Shown here one piece after another: positions 1 through 7,303 of a stretch of DNA of 10,027 bases (position 1 is its first letter; each line of letters opens with the position of its first letter). This stretch comes from Pseudomonadota bacterium (GTDB lineage Bacteria; Pseudomonadota; Gammaproteobacteria; Burkholderiales; Burkholderiaceae_D). A program made the position numbers and the translations under genes. The notes beneath the pieces are model-generated. The model was not told the origin of the DNA and made no database searches. It worked only from the letters and a program-made list of their open reading frames with translations. The stretch spans positions 1 to 10,027 of the forward strand of contig JAEZLB010000002.1 in NCBI GenBank assembly GCA_023435945.1, given 5' to 3'.

Positions 1-105
1 ATTCGGGCGGCCGTCATCAACGGCGGCGGTGCAACCGATTTCTGCGCACGTTTTCTGGACGAAAACGACAAGCCGATCCAGGGTCTCAAGACGTCGGTCA
101 ACTGA
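1..105 (+). CDS. C-terminal end of an unidentified protein (partial)
   Basis: Frame 1 is open from the first base to a TGA at 103-105 and gives 34 residues that begin inside the protein. The visible part contains the runs INGGGATDFCARF and DENDKPIQGL, which read like a compact soluble domain. There is no membrane segment, metal motif or repeat in what is left. I do not recognise the family. The gene converges on the minus-strand acyl-AMP ligase gene, whose stop lies about 90 bases downstream, so it is not part of that operon. That this is real coding sequence rests on the clean open frame at the window edge, natural-looking composition and the hairpin that follows it. The start and most of the gene lie outside the window. 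Confidence 0.6.
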   Translation: MRAAVINGGGATDFCARFLDENDKPIQGLKTSVN

Positions 106-122
106 GGCTGGCGGTCCGATCG

Positions 123-147
123 GGCGGCGCGTCAGCTGATCGCCGCC
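123..147 (+). terminator. GC-rich hairpin, possible terminator for the left-edge gene
   Basis: GGCGGCG at 123-129 pairs perfectly with CGCCGCC at 141-147 across an 11-nt loop, and three T residues follow at 148-150. It sits 18 bases after the stop of the plus-strand gene, in the gap between two converging genes, where terminators are expected. The T-run is short and there is no T-run on the minus-strand side, so it would serve the left-edge gene better than the acyl-AMP ligase gene. The call is tentative. Confidence 0.35.
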
Positions 148-193
148 TTTGAGGACAACAGCGGCACGTGAGAACGTCCCGCTATGCGCAGTG

Positions 194-3013
194 TTACGTG
201 GCGAGGTCGATCTCGCCGCAGCCTGCGGCGATCTGCTTGCGTGCGCGCTCTCGCAGCTCGGCAGCGGCTGCGAAGCGATCGGCAGGGTGCTTCGCTCGAA
301 GTGGGCCAGCAATGCTTACGTGCACGGCGCCCCGTTGCGGGCACCACTGTGCGTCCGGGAGCAGCTCACGCGTCCCTCGAAGTGCGATTGGAACGATCGG
401 TACGCCGCTGTCGACCGCGGCCAGGAATGCACCCAGATGAAATGCCCGCAGTCCAGGTGTCGCGACGAATGTACCCTCCGGAAAGATGATCAGAGAGCCG
501 TTCCGTGCGGCGCAGCCCAGGCGCTGGACTTCTTCGTTGGCGCGCGGTGCATTGAGCCGGTCGACGAACAACGTACCGAGCCGACGTAAGAAAGGTCCGA
601 GGATCGGCTGGCGTGCCAGCTCTCGTTTGGCAACAAAGTGGCTGGGTGCGGCGATGGCCGCCATCAGCACGAGCCCATCCAGATAGCTGCAATGGTTGGC
701 CACCACCACCCGCCTTTCGTTTCCCGCGAGATGTCCCGAGCCCTCGATCGTGAGTTGAATTCCGCATAGGCGCAGCAGCGCCCGAGCCGCATGGTGGCCT
801 GCCTTCCACAGAGTGGCCGGAGCGACCGGCGCGCATGCGATCAGCCCGACAGGAATGACGAGAATGAGAGAGATCAGCCAGAAATATGCGCCGTAGAGAA
901 GTGCAACGAGCCGCCGAGCCAGTGCGCTGATCGAAGCGCGGAGCGTGCCAAGCGCCAGTCGCAGTGCTCCCGAGCGGCTCATGGTTTCAGGACGCAACGA
1001 GCGTTGTTCGTAACGCGCGCGGGTTGCCGCGCGTCGAAGTTTGCCGCTGGATGTCTTGAGCACGGTGTGCGGTTCCACGAGCGCCACATCGTCAGGTGGC
1101 TCGCCAATCAGCCGGACGATCACATCGTTGATGGCTCGGCGCAGCTCATCATGCTGCGAGGGTGAGGTGCGAGTCTCGGCGACGACGATGAGCTTTTCGG
1201 TCCCGCTCTCGGAGCGAAAGCTGCCGAAGACTGCGACGCAACCACGACGGATCCCCGGGATCTCTGCGATTGCGGCCTCGAGCTCATCGGGATAGATGTG
1301 TTGCCCCGCACGTATGACGATGTCCTTGATACGTCCGGTGATAAAGATCTCACCGTCAGCGACGTATGCTCGATCCCCTGAGTCATGCCAGCCGTTATGA
1401 ATGAGCTGGTCGGTCGCATTCTCATTACGCAGATAGCCGGAGGTGGCGGAGGGTCCGCGAAACTCGAGTCGACCTGCCTGCCGCTCGTTCAGTACGTTTC
1501 CCCCCTGGTCAACGATCCGCACTTCGTGGTTCGGCAGCGCGTGGCCGCAGGCCACGAACTGCAGCGCTCCAGGCGCGTCGGGCGCTGCTGGAATTGCGGT
1601 GCCAGAGCGCATGAACTGATCGCGCTCGATCGTGTCGATGCGCGGCGGGCGATTGAGTGTCGGCACGCACAGTCCGACTGAGCACTCCGCCAGGCCATAC
1701 ACCGGCAACATCGCTGCCGCTTTGAAGCCGCAGGGACGGAACCGGTTCTGAAAGCGTTCGATGGTTCCAGGCATGACGGCCTCGGCGCCATTCATGGCCG
1801 CACGGACGCTGCTGAGATCGATTCCTTCGAGATCCTCGTCGGCAATGTTCTTCAGGCATAACTCATAGCCAAAGTTGGGTGACGCGGTGAGTGTGCCGCG
1901 ATAGCGGTGCAGTGCCTGCAGCCATCTGATGGGTCGATTCAGAAAGGACAGGGGCGACATGATCACCAACGGCAGTCCGAAGTAGAGCGTGCCCAGCCAC
2001 GCACCGATCAGACCCATGTCGTGGTAGAGCGGCAGCCAGCTGACGAACACATCGTCCCGGCAGACTTCCAGTGCCGAGCCCAGCGCATCGATATTGGCGA
2101 GAATGTTGCTGTGGCTGAGCGCAACCCCTTTCGGATTTCCGGTGCTGCCCGACGTGTACTGAATCAGCGCCATGTCTTCGGGATGGCGAGGTGTCGGCTT
2201 GGCGGCCGGCGTGTTTCGCGGCAACCGTGAGGCAGGCAGAACATGCTTGAGCAGCGGTGCGTGTGCGCGGAGTAACGAGGCGAGCGGCTCGATGGCTTCT
2301 GCGACGAGCAACGTTCGGGCCTGGCAGTTCTCGAGAATCCCCGTGTGTCGACGTATGTGCTCTTCCACCTGGCTCATGTGCGTGGGAGGGTAGAGCGGCA
2401 CCGGGGTCGCGCCCGCGCACAGGATCCCCATGAAGCATGAGAAGTACTCGGGACTGGTCGGCAGCATCAGCGCCACGTTCTCGGCGGGACCTACGCCGTA
2501 CGCCTTCAAACCTTCGGCGACCGCAAGTGCCTCGTACCACAGCTGACCATACGTGGTCCTGCGTTCGGTCCCTGTGTCATCGAGCAAGGTGATGTGCACG
2601 AACTGCGGATGTCGTTCCGCATGCCAACGGAGGACTTCGGTGAGGGTGGCTATCGTGCCGCCGTACTGACTGGCCGAGGCTGGACGCTTCGGCGCATGCT
2701 CATGGACGGTCACTTCCTTGCCCGGAAGTCTGCGCGCAACAACGACTGCCTGCGCAAGATCTTTGAGCCGTTCGGCGTTCGCCAGCACGGAGGCGGGAAG
2801 CCGCACGCTGAACTCGCGCTCTATACGCGCGATGAGATCGACGCGTGCAAGGCTATCGAAGCCAAGATCCTCCTCCAGGCGACTCTGCAGTGTGACGGGC
2901 CTTGGCTCACTGTGAGCGATGCGCAGCTCTCGAATGATCGCGTCCGCCAGTTCGAGCAAGGCCCGCTCGACCCGCTGGTCCTCGGGTATCTGTGCATTGC
3001 GGCGAACAACCAT
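194..3013 (-). CDS. Acyl carrier protein / fatty acyl-AMP ligase / PlsC acyltransferase fusion
   Basis: This is a 939-residue three-part enzyme. Residues about 10-95 are an acyl carrier domain with the phosphopantetheine serine in LGFDSL (Ser54). Residues about 120-670 are an ANL-superfamily adenylation domain with YTSGSTGNPKG (286-296), SWLPLYHDMGLIG (325-337), NGAEAV (408-413), YGLAE (439-443), SGDR (545-548) and the C-terminal lysine in TSSGKLRR (Lys658). These motifs fit fatty acyl-AMP ligases (FAALs) better than acyl-CoA synthetases. A hydrophobic segment lies near 705-728. Residues about 740-935 are a PlsC-type acyltransferase with the HX4D motif NHCSYLD (His774, Asp779) and FPEGT (844-848). 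Inferred role: activate a free fatty acid as acyl-AMP, load it on its own carrier domain and pass it to a lysophospholipid or lysophosphatidate at the membrane. The activities resemble E. coli Aas, but the domain order is reversed and a carrier domain is added. The ATG at 3013 is chosen because the carrier domain begins soon after it; GGGA lies 7 nt upstream. The stop is TAA. It is the last gene of the minus-strand block. Confidence 0.9.
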   Translation of the reverse strand: MVVRRNAQIPEDQRVERALLELADAIIRELRIAHSEPRPVTLQSRLEEDLGFDSLARVDLIARIEREFSVRLPASVLANAERLKDLAQAVVVARRLPGKEVTVHEHAPKRPASASQYGGTIATLTEVLRWHAERHPQFVHITLLDDTGTERRTTYGQLWYEALAVAEGLKAYGVGPAENVALMLPTSPEYFSCFMGILCAGATPVPLYPPTHMSQVEEHIRRHTGILENCQARTLLVAEAIEPLASLLRAHAPLLKHVLPASRLPRNTPAAKPTPRHPEDMALIQYTSGSTGNPKGVALSHSNILANIDALGSALEVCRDDVFVSWLPLYHDMGLIGAWLGTLYFGLPLVIMSPLSFLNRPIRWLQALHRYRGTLTASPNFGYELCLKNIADEDLEGIDLSSVRAAMNGAEAVMPGTIERFQNRFRPCGFKAAAMLPVYGLAECSVGLCVPTLNRPPRIDTIERDQFMRSGTAIPAAPDAPGALQFVACGHALPNHEVRIVDQGGNVLNERQAGRLEFRGPSATSGYLRNENATDQLIHNGWHDSGDRAYVADGEIFITGRIKDIVIRAGQHIYPDELEAAIAEIPGIRRGCVAVFGSFRSESGTEKLIVVAETRTSPSQHDELRRAINDVIVRLIGEPPDDVALVEPHTVLKTSSGKLRRAATRARYEQRSLRPETMSRSGALRLALGTLRASISALARRLVALLYGAYFWLISLILVIPVGLIACAPVAPATLWKAGHHAARALLRLCGIQLTIEGSGHLAGNERRVVVANHCSYLDGLVLMAAIAAPSHFVAKRELARQPILGPFLRRLGTLFVDRLNAPRANEEVQRLGCAARNGSLIIFPEGTFVATPGLRAFHLGAFLAAVDSGVPIVPIALRGTRELLPDAQWCPQRGAVHVSIAGPLRAKHPADRFAAAAELRERARKQIAAGCGEIDLAT

Positions 3014-3102
3014 GCCTCAATCCCGGAAGCGGCCGGCGCCAGTCCTGCAACAGATCGTGCAAAGAAGGCCGCACGCCGTCCCTCCGAGTCGTCTGTAGCG
3101 AA

Positions 3103-5550
3103 TCATGCACCGCTCGTATCGGCGCGACGGGCTTCGCGTTGAGCCTTGCTCTCGAGCGCGGCTTCCGCAGCTGCCACATGCTGCTTGACCGCGACAAAGC
3201 TGTCGGGGCTCACTGAGATCGAGTCGATTCCGCTGCGTACCAGAAACTGCGCGAACTGCGGATGGTCACTTGGGGCCTGTCCGCACAGGCCGACTTTGAC
3301 ATGGCAGCGATGCGCCTCCTCGATGAGATGCTCGATCATCCACTGAACGGCCTCGTCACGTTCATCGAACAGATGTGCGAGCTCGGCGGAGTCGCGATCG
3401 ACCCCGAGGGTCAATTGCGTGAGGTCATTGCTGCCGATGGAGAATCCATCGAAACGGGCTGCGAACTTGCTGGCGAGAATCACATTGGAGGGTATCTCGC
3501 ACATTACGAAGATCTGCAGCGAGTCGCGTCCGCGGCTCAATCCGTGCTCCGCCATGACTTTCAGCACCAGGTCTGCCTCCTCCAGCGAGCGGCAGAATGG
3601 GATCATCACGACGATGTTGCGAAAGCCGAGTTCCTCGCGTGCCTGACGTATGGCACGACATTCCAGCGCAAAGCCGTCGCGGTATCGCTCGGAGTGATAA
3701 CGCGCGGCGCCGCGGAAGCCGAGCATCGGGTTCTGCTCGTCCGGCTCGAACTCGCGACCCCCGATCAGGTTGGCGTACTCGTTGGTCTTGAAGTCGCTCA
3801 GCCGGACGATCACGGGCTTCGGGTGTACGGTGGCGGCGATGTGTCCCAGCGCACGGGCCAGCGTATCCACGAAGAAGGCTGTCTTGTCCTGCCACTGACG
3901 GGTCATCTGCTCGATGACGGACTGTGCAGCGGAGTCACGCAGTGACGCGTAGCGAACCAGCGCCATCGGATGGATGCGGATCTGTGTGCCAATGACGAAC
4001 TCCATACGGGCAAGGCCCACACCATCCGCGGGGAGTCGCCACCACCGCAATGCCGCGGCCGGGTTGGCGAGATTGAGCATCACCTGAGTCTTCGTCCGCG
4101 GAATCGACTTCAGATCGATCTCCTCCTTGACGATGTGCGCGCGTCCTTCGTAGATGTTGCCCATCTCGCCTTCGGCGCATGACACCGTGACGACCTGCAG
4201 ATCGTGCAGCACCTGAGTGGCATTACCTGTACCCACCACAGCCGGTAGTCCCAGCTCGCGGCTCACGATTGCCGCATGCGATGTGCGTCCGCCGTGGTCG
4301 GTGATGATGGCGGCGGCGCGTTTCATGATGGGAACCCAGTCCGGATCGGTGTTGGCGGTCACCAGCACTGCGCCATCGTGGAAATGGTGAATGTCGTTGG
4401 GATTCTCGATGAGACACACTTCGCCGGCGACAGCTGCGTTGCCGATACTGATGCCGCTTGCGAGCTTTGCACCCGCTTTGGAGACGGAGTAGTTGCTGAG
4501 TACGTGAAGCGAACGCTGGGATTCGACCGTCTCGGGACGCGACTGAAGAATGAACAGCTCACCGCTGAGTCCATCGCGCGCCCACTCGATGTCCATGGGC
4601 CTGCCGTAGTGTGCTTCGATCGCGCAGGCCCACCGGGATAGTTGCAGCACCTCGACATCGCTGAGCACGTACTTTTCCCGCTCGAGCTTCGAGGTCGGCA
4701 CCCATTGAGTGCTCGACCCTTCGCCGTCGCGATAGATGAGCTTGGTGTGCTTGGCTCCGCACTGCTTCTCGATGATGGGCCGCAAGCTCTTGTCCGCGAG
4801 CAGCAGCGGTTTGAAGACCTGGTATTCATCAGGATCTACGATGCCCTGCACGACGCCTTCGCCCAGCCCCCAGGCGGCGTTGATCAACACGATGCGATCG
4901 AAACCGCTCTCGGTATCGAGGGTGAACATGACGCCGGCACTGCCGCGATCCGCACGTACCATCTGTTGAACGCCGATCGATAGAGCAACGCCCTCGTGAT
5001 CGATTCGCTGGATCTCGCGATAACTGATGGCCCGATCGGTGAAGAGCGATGCGTAGCAGCGACGACAGGCCGCCAGCAGAGCGGCGCCGCCGCGAATGTT
5101 GAGCATCGTCTCCTGCTGGCCAGCGAAACTTGCGGTCGGGAGGTCTTCGGCCGTAGCGCTCGAACGCACCGCCACGTCGAGGTCTGTCAGTTGGGCGCGC
5201 TCGTTCAGCGTGGCATAGGCATCAAGAATGGCCTGCGCGCTTGCTGCGGGAAAATCGTGCTGCAGGAATGCGCTGCGGATGGCTTCACCCGCCTGGGTCA
5301 ATGTTTTTCGACCGTGGCGATAGTCGTCGATGGATTGCGAGATGATGCCGTTCAGTCCATTCGCCTGTACGTAATCACGATACATCTGTGCGGTGGTGGC
5401 GAAGCCAGGGGGCACGCGGATGCCGGCGGCGTGCAGATGCTGAATCATCTCGCCGAGCGATGCGTTCTTGCCGCCGACGTTGGCGATGTCATCGATTCCG
5501 GTGTGTTCCAGCCAGACGATGACTGGGGGCGGCCCGCCAACGGCGCTCAT
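3103..5550 (-). CDS. ppsA: Phosphoenolpyruvate synthase (pyruvate, water dikinase)
   Basis: The 815-residue protein converts pyruvate, ATP and water to phosphoenolpyruvate, AMP and phosphate, the entry step of gluconeogenesis from pyruvate. The length is close to the usual ~790 residues. The N-terminal ATP-grasp nucleotide-binding part begins with VGGKNASLGEM (25-35) and includes VRSSATAEDLPTASFAGQQ (128-146). The swivelling phosphohistidine domain carries GGRTSHAAI with the catalytic His425. The C-terminal TIM barrel has NPMLGFRGAARY (607-618), MCEIPSN (683-689), GSNDLTQL (706-713) and the catalytic-cysteine motif GLCGQAPSDHP (754-764, Cys756). All key residues are present, so it should be active, and its motifs match PEP synthase rather than pyruvate phosphate dikinase. 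The ATG at 5550 overlaps the stop of the upstream CBS gene in ATGA and no good ribosome site of its own is seen, so translation is probably coupled. A family trait is control by PpsR-type kinase/phosphorylases; none is in this window. Confidence 0.96.
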   Translation of the reverse strand: MSAVGGPPPVIVWLEHTGIDDIANVGGKNASLGEMIQHLHAAGIRVPPGFATTAQMYRDYVQANGLNGIISQSIDDYRHGRKTLTQAGEAIRSAFLQHDFPAASAQAILDAYATLNERAQLTDLDVAVRSSATAEDLPTASFAGQQETMLNIRGGAALLAACRRCYASLFTDRAISYREIQRIDHEGVALSIGVQQMVRADRGSAGVMFTLDTESGFDRIVLINAAWGLGEGVVQGIVDPDEYQVFKPLLLADKSLRPIIEKQCGAKHTKLIYRDGEGSSTQWVPTSKLEREKYVLSDVEVLQLSRWACAIEAHYGRPMDIEWARDGLSGELFILQSRPETVESQRSLHVLSNYSVSKAGAKLASGISIGNAAVAGEVCLIENPNDIHHFHDGAVLVTANTDPDWVPIMKRAAAIITDHGGRTSHAAIVSRELGLPAVVGTGNATQVLHDLQVVTVSCAEGEMGNIYEGRAHIVKEEIDLKSIPRTKTQVMLNLANPAAALRWWRLPADGVGLARMEFVIGTQIRIHPMALVRYASLRDSAAQSVIEQMTRQWQDKTAFFVDTLARALGHIAATVHPKPVIVRLSDFKTNEYANLIGGREFEPDEQNPMLGFRGAARYHSERYRDGFALECRAIRQAREELGFRNIVVMIPFCRSLEEADLVLKVMAEHGLSRGRDSLQIFVMCEIPSNVILASKFAARFDGFSIGSNDLTQLTLGVDRDSAELAHLFDERDEAVQWMIEHLIEEAHRCHVKVGLCGQAPSDHPQFAQFLVRSGIDSISVSPDSFVAVKQHVAAAEAALESKAQREARRADTSGA

Positions 5551-5996
5551 CGGCGCACCCGATTCTCGTGCTCCTGCTCTCGCGTGAGGATCTGCAGGAG
5601 CGTGGCCGATTGCGCGGCGTGGACTTTGATCAGATCGTCCAGCGTGACGATGCCCAGAAGCTGACCATCGCTGCGTACCACTGGCAGCCGGCGAACGCCG
5701 TGTTGCTGCATACGCTCCAGTGCGACTTCCAGATCTTCCGATTCCTCGCCAATGACAAGCTGCCTCGCCATGACTTCGCGCACTGAGGTACGGTCAGGAT
5801 CCGCTCCTTCGGCCAGCACCGTTACGACGATATCGCGGTCCGTGAGAATACCGACCGGTGTCAGTTCACCATCGGCGTCATCGACGACGATCACATCGCC
5901 TGTGTGCTGCTGGCGCATGATTCGCGCCGCAGCCGTAACGCTCAGATTCTCCGGACAGGACACGACGTTCAGTTCGCATACGTCTTTGAGTTTCAT
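5547..5996 (-). CDS. Two-CBS-domain protein between pfkA and ppsA
   Basis: The 149-residue protein is essentially one CBS pair (Bateman module) with no attached catalytic or DNA-binding domain. CBS1 covers about 8-60 and ends in GILTDRD (49-55). CBS2 covers about 73-125 and ends in GIVTLDD (115-121). The Thr and Asp in these loops are the residues that commonly bind the ribose of adenine nucleotides in the family. A short charged tail follows (about 137-149). Stand-alone CBS pairs usually sense AMP, ADP, ATP or S-adenosylmethionine and act on partner proteins. The likely partners here, by inference, are the adjacent phosphofructokinase and PEP synthase. The frame runs upstream to another possible start at 6044, but the ATG at 5996 is preferred because GAGGAAG lies 7 nt before it and MKLKDV is a typical start for the family. 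It lies 25 nt after the pfkA stop and overlaps ppsA by 4 nt. Confidence 0.88.
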   Translation of the reverse strand: MKLKDVCELNVVSCPENLSVTAAARIMRQQHTGDVIVVDDADGELTPVGILTDRDIVVTVLAEGADPDRTSVREVMARQLVIGEESEDLEVALERMQQHGVRRLPVVRSDGQLLGIVTLDDLIKVHAAQSATLLQILTREQEHENRVRR

Positions 5997-6003
5997 GAGA
6001 TGA

Positions 6004-6010
6004 CTTCCTC
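6004..6010 (-). promoter_or_regulatory. Ribosome binding site deciding the CBS gene start
   Basis: Read on the minus strand this is GAGGAAG, a near-ideal Shine-Dalgarno sequence ending 7 nt before the ATG at 5996. The upstream in-frame start at 6044 lies inside the end of pfkA and would add 16 residues unlike the family. This site therefore favours the shorter protein. Confidence 0.7.
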
Positions 6011-6021
6011 GGTTGTAGTAC

Positions 6022-6993
6022 TCACGTGGCGAGCGATTTCGCAAGGTCGATCAAGTGTGGATCGAGGGCGGGGCGAGCTTCGGCGATGTGTGAGAGCGGG
6101 GTGGGCTCGATACTGCGACCCTGAAGACCGACCATCACACCCGTCTGGGAGTCATGGATCTGTAGTACTGCCGCCTCACCCAGGCGCGAGGCGAGAAGCC
6201 GATCGTAGATTCCAGGGTGTCCACCTCGCTGGACGTGTCCCAGGCGCGTGACGCGCAACTCGTATTCCGGTCGCAAATGTTGTTGAGCGAAGTACGCATT
6301 GAGCGCCTCGGCGTTATAGCGGGCGCCTTCGGCGACGACGACGATCGCGTGACTCTTACCGCGCGCGTGTGAAGCCTGCAGTTGCCGTATCAAGTCCTCC
6401 GGCGCGGTTTCCACCTCCGGGATGACCACTGCCTCGGCGCCGCCCGCGATCGCGGTCATGAGCGCCAGAAATCCGTAGTGGCGCCCCATGACCTCTACGA
6501 GAAATGCCCGCTCATGGGCGGATGCAGTGACGCGCAGTCGATCGACTGCCTCGAGCGCAATGTCGATCGCGGTGGTGGCCCCGATGCACATGTCGGTGCC
6601 GCACAGGTCATTGTCGATGGTCGAGGCGATCCCGACGGTCGGAAAGCCCTGTCGGAACAGCGCGAATGCGCCGGCTTGCGAACCATTGCCGCCGATGATG
6701 ATCAATGACTCGATTTCGTTGTCGTATAGATGCGCAAGTCCGGCGCGTTGCCCTTCGAGCGAGCGAAAGTGGTCGCAACGACTCGTGCCGAGCACGGTAC
6801 CGCCCAGATGCACGATGCCCCCCACATCGCGTGGGCCAAGAGGGATGAGATCCCCATTGATCAGGCCCGCGTAGCCGTGTCGCACACCGAACATCTGATA
6901 TCCGAGGGCGTTGCCGGTGCGAACGACGCCGCGTACAGCGGCGTTCATTCCCGGAGAGTCGCCGCCACTCGTCAACACTGCGATGCGCTTCAT
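6022..6993 (-). CDS. pfkA: ATP-type 6-phosphofructokinase
   Basis: The 323-residue protein matches the PfkA family in length and aligns with E. coli PfkA with little offset. It phosphorylates fructose 6-phosphate to fructose 1,6-bisphosphate. Visible motifs are GGDSPGMN (10-17), the catalytic TIDND (125-129, Asp127), Arg162, MGR (169-171), Glu222, and LGHVQRGG (251-258, His253 and Arg256). Residues equivalent to the E. coli allosteric site are kept (Arg21, Arg25, Arg154, Glu187, Arg211, Lys213, His215), so regulation by PEP and ADP is likely. The nucleotide loop reads GGNGS (101-105). Gly104, and Ser at 124 where PPi-dependent enzymes carry Lys, point to ATP rather than pyrophosphate. Position 103, Asp in E. 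coli and linked to Mg-ATP binding, is Asn here. The ATG at 6993 gives the standard MKRIAVLTSGGD start with AGGA 12 nt upstream; a TTG at 7005 is an unlikely alternative. It is the first gene of the minus-strand block. Confidence 0.94.
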   Translation of the reverse strand: MKRIAVLTSGGDSPGMNAAVRGVVRTGNALGYQMFGVRHGYAGLINGDLIPLGPRDVGGIVHLGGTVLGTSRCDHFRSLEGQRAGLAHLYDNEIESLIIIGGNGSQAGAFALFRQGFPTVGIASTIDNDLCGTDMCIGATTAIDIALEAVDRLRVTASAHERAFLVEVMGRHYGFLALMTAIAGGAEAVVIPEVETAPEDLIRQLQASHARGKSHAIVVVAEGARYNAEALNAYFAQQHLRPEYELRVTRLGHVQRGGHPGIYDRLLASRLGEAAVLQIHDSQTGVMVGLQGRSIEPTPLSHIAEARPALDPHLIDLAKSLAT

Positions 6994-7303
6994 GGGATGA
7001 CCCAATCCTTTGAGCGACGGCAGGAAGCGTAGGCCCCTCGCGCACCAGCGCCAGCCGCATCTTCCCGAGATGCTTTACGGAACGTCCGCAGATGACGGCG
7101 GAGCGTTGCAGCCGGAAACCCGCAAAGCCGTAGGGTCTTCTCCGAGTGATCGCGTCGAGGGTAAGGCGCACACTGCCCATTCAGACGGGCGAACTTCTTG
7201 CGTAACAGTATGGCCGCGCATTTCGAGGCTGGGTCTGATGCGGAGCTCGAAGTCGTCAATCAGCAGCGACGGTCATCTCCCCGAAACGGCGATGGAGGCA
7301 TCT
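6994..7303. other. Divergent intergenic region between pfkA and the second CBS gene
   Basis: These 310 bases separate two genes transcribed outward, so promoters for both blocks should lie here. By eye I find no full sigma-70 promoter, no sigma-54 site and no FNR/ANR box (TTGAT-N4-ATCAA). The best single element is a minus-strand TTGACG at 7254-7259, close to a -35 consensus but with no fitting -10 about 17 nt on. CATCT and AGATG at 7058-7072 form a weak 5-bp hairpin. Open frames that cross the region (plus-strand frame from 7010, minus-strand frame from 7180) lack family resemblance in this part and look accidental. Confidence 0.5.
7294..7298 (+). promoter_or_regulatory. Ribosome binding site of the second CBS gene
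   Basis: GGAGG lies 5 nt before the ATG at 7304. It fixes the start, since the same reading frame is open upstream to 7010 and has another ATG at 7292 that would bury this site within the coding sequence. Confidence 0.75.

Noticed and set aside
1863..2540. 225-codon minus-strand frame inside the acyl-AMP ligase
   Set aside because: It is a same-strand alternate frame of the adenylation domain, Arg/Ser-rich and without motifs.
2594..3142. 182-codon plus-strand frame covering the ppsA-FAAL gap
   Set aside because: Most of it is antisense to the carrier domain; it has no family likeness and no ribosome site.
3262..3945. 227-codon plus-strand frame antisense to the ppsA barrel domain
   Set aside because: The opposite strand encodes conserved PEP synthase motifs over the whole span, so this is a mirror frame.
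4996..5664. 222-codon plus-strand frame antisense to ppsA and the CBS gene
   Set aside because: It spans the reverse complement of two well-supported genes and their junction, and its composition shows no domain.
6022..6993. Pyrophosphate-dependent phosphofructokinase
   Set aside because: Gly is kept at 104 where PPi enzymes have Asp, and Lys is missing at 124, so the ATP type is favoured despite Asn103.
7006..7303. FNR/ANR, sigma-54 or complete sigma-70 sites in the divergent region
   Set aside because: I scanned both strands by eye and found only isolated half-elements with wrong spacing.
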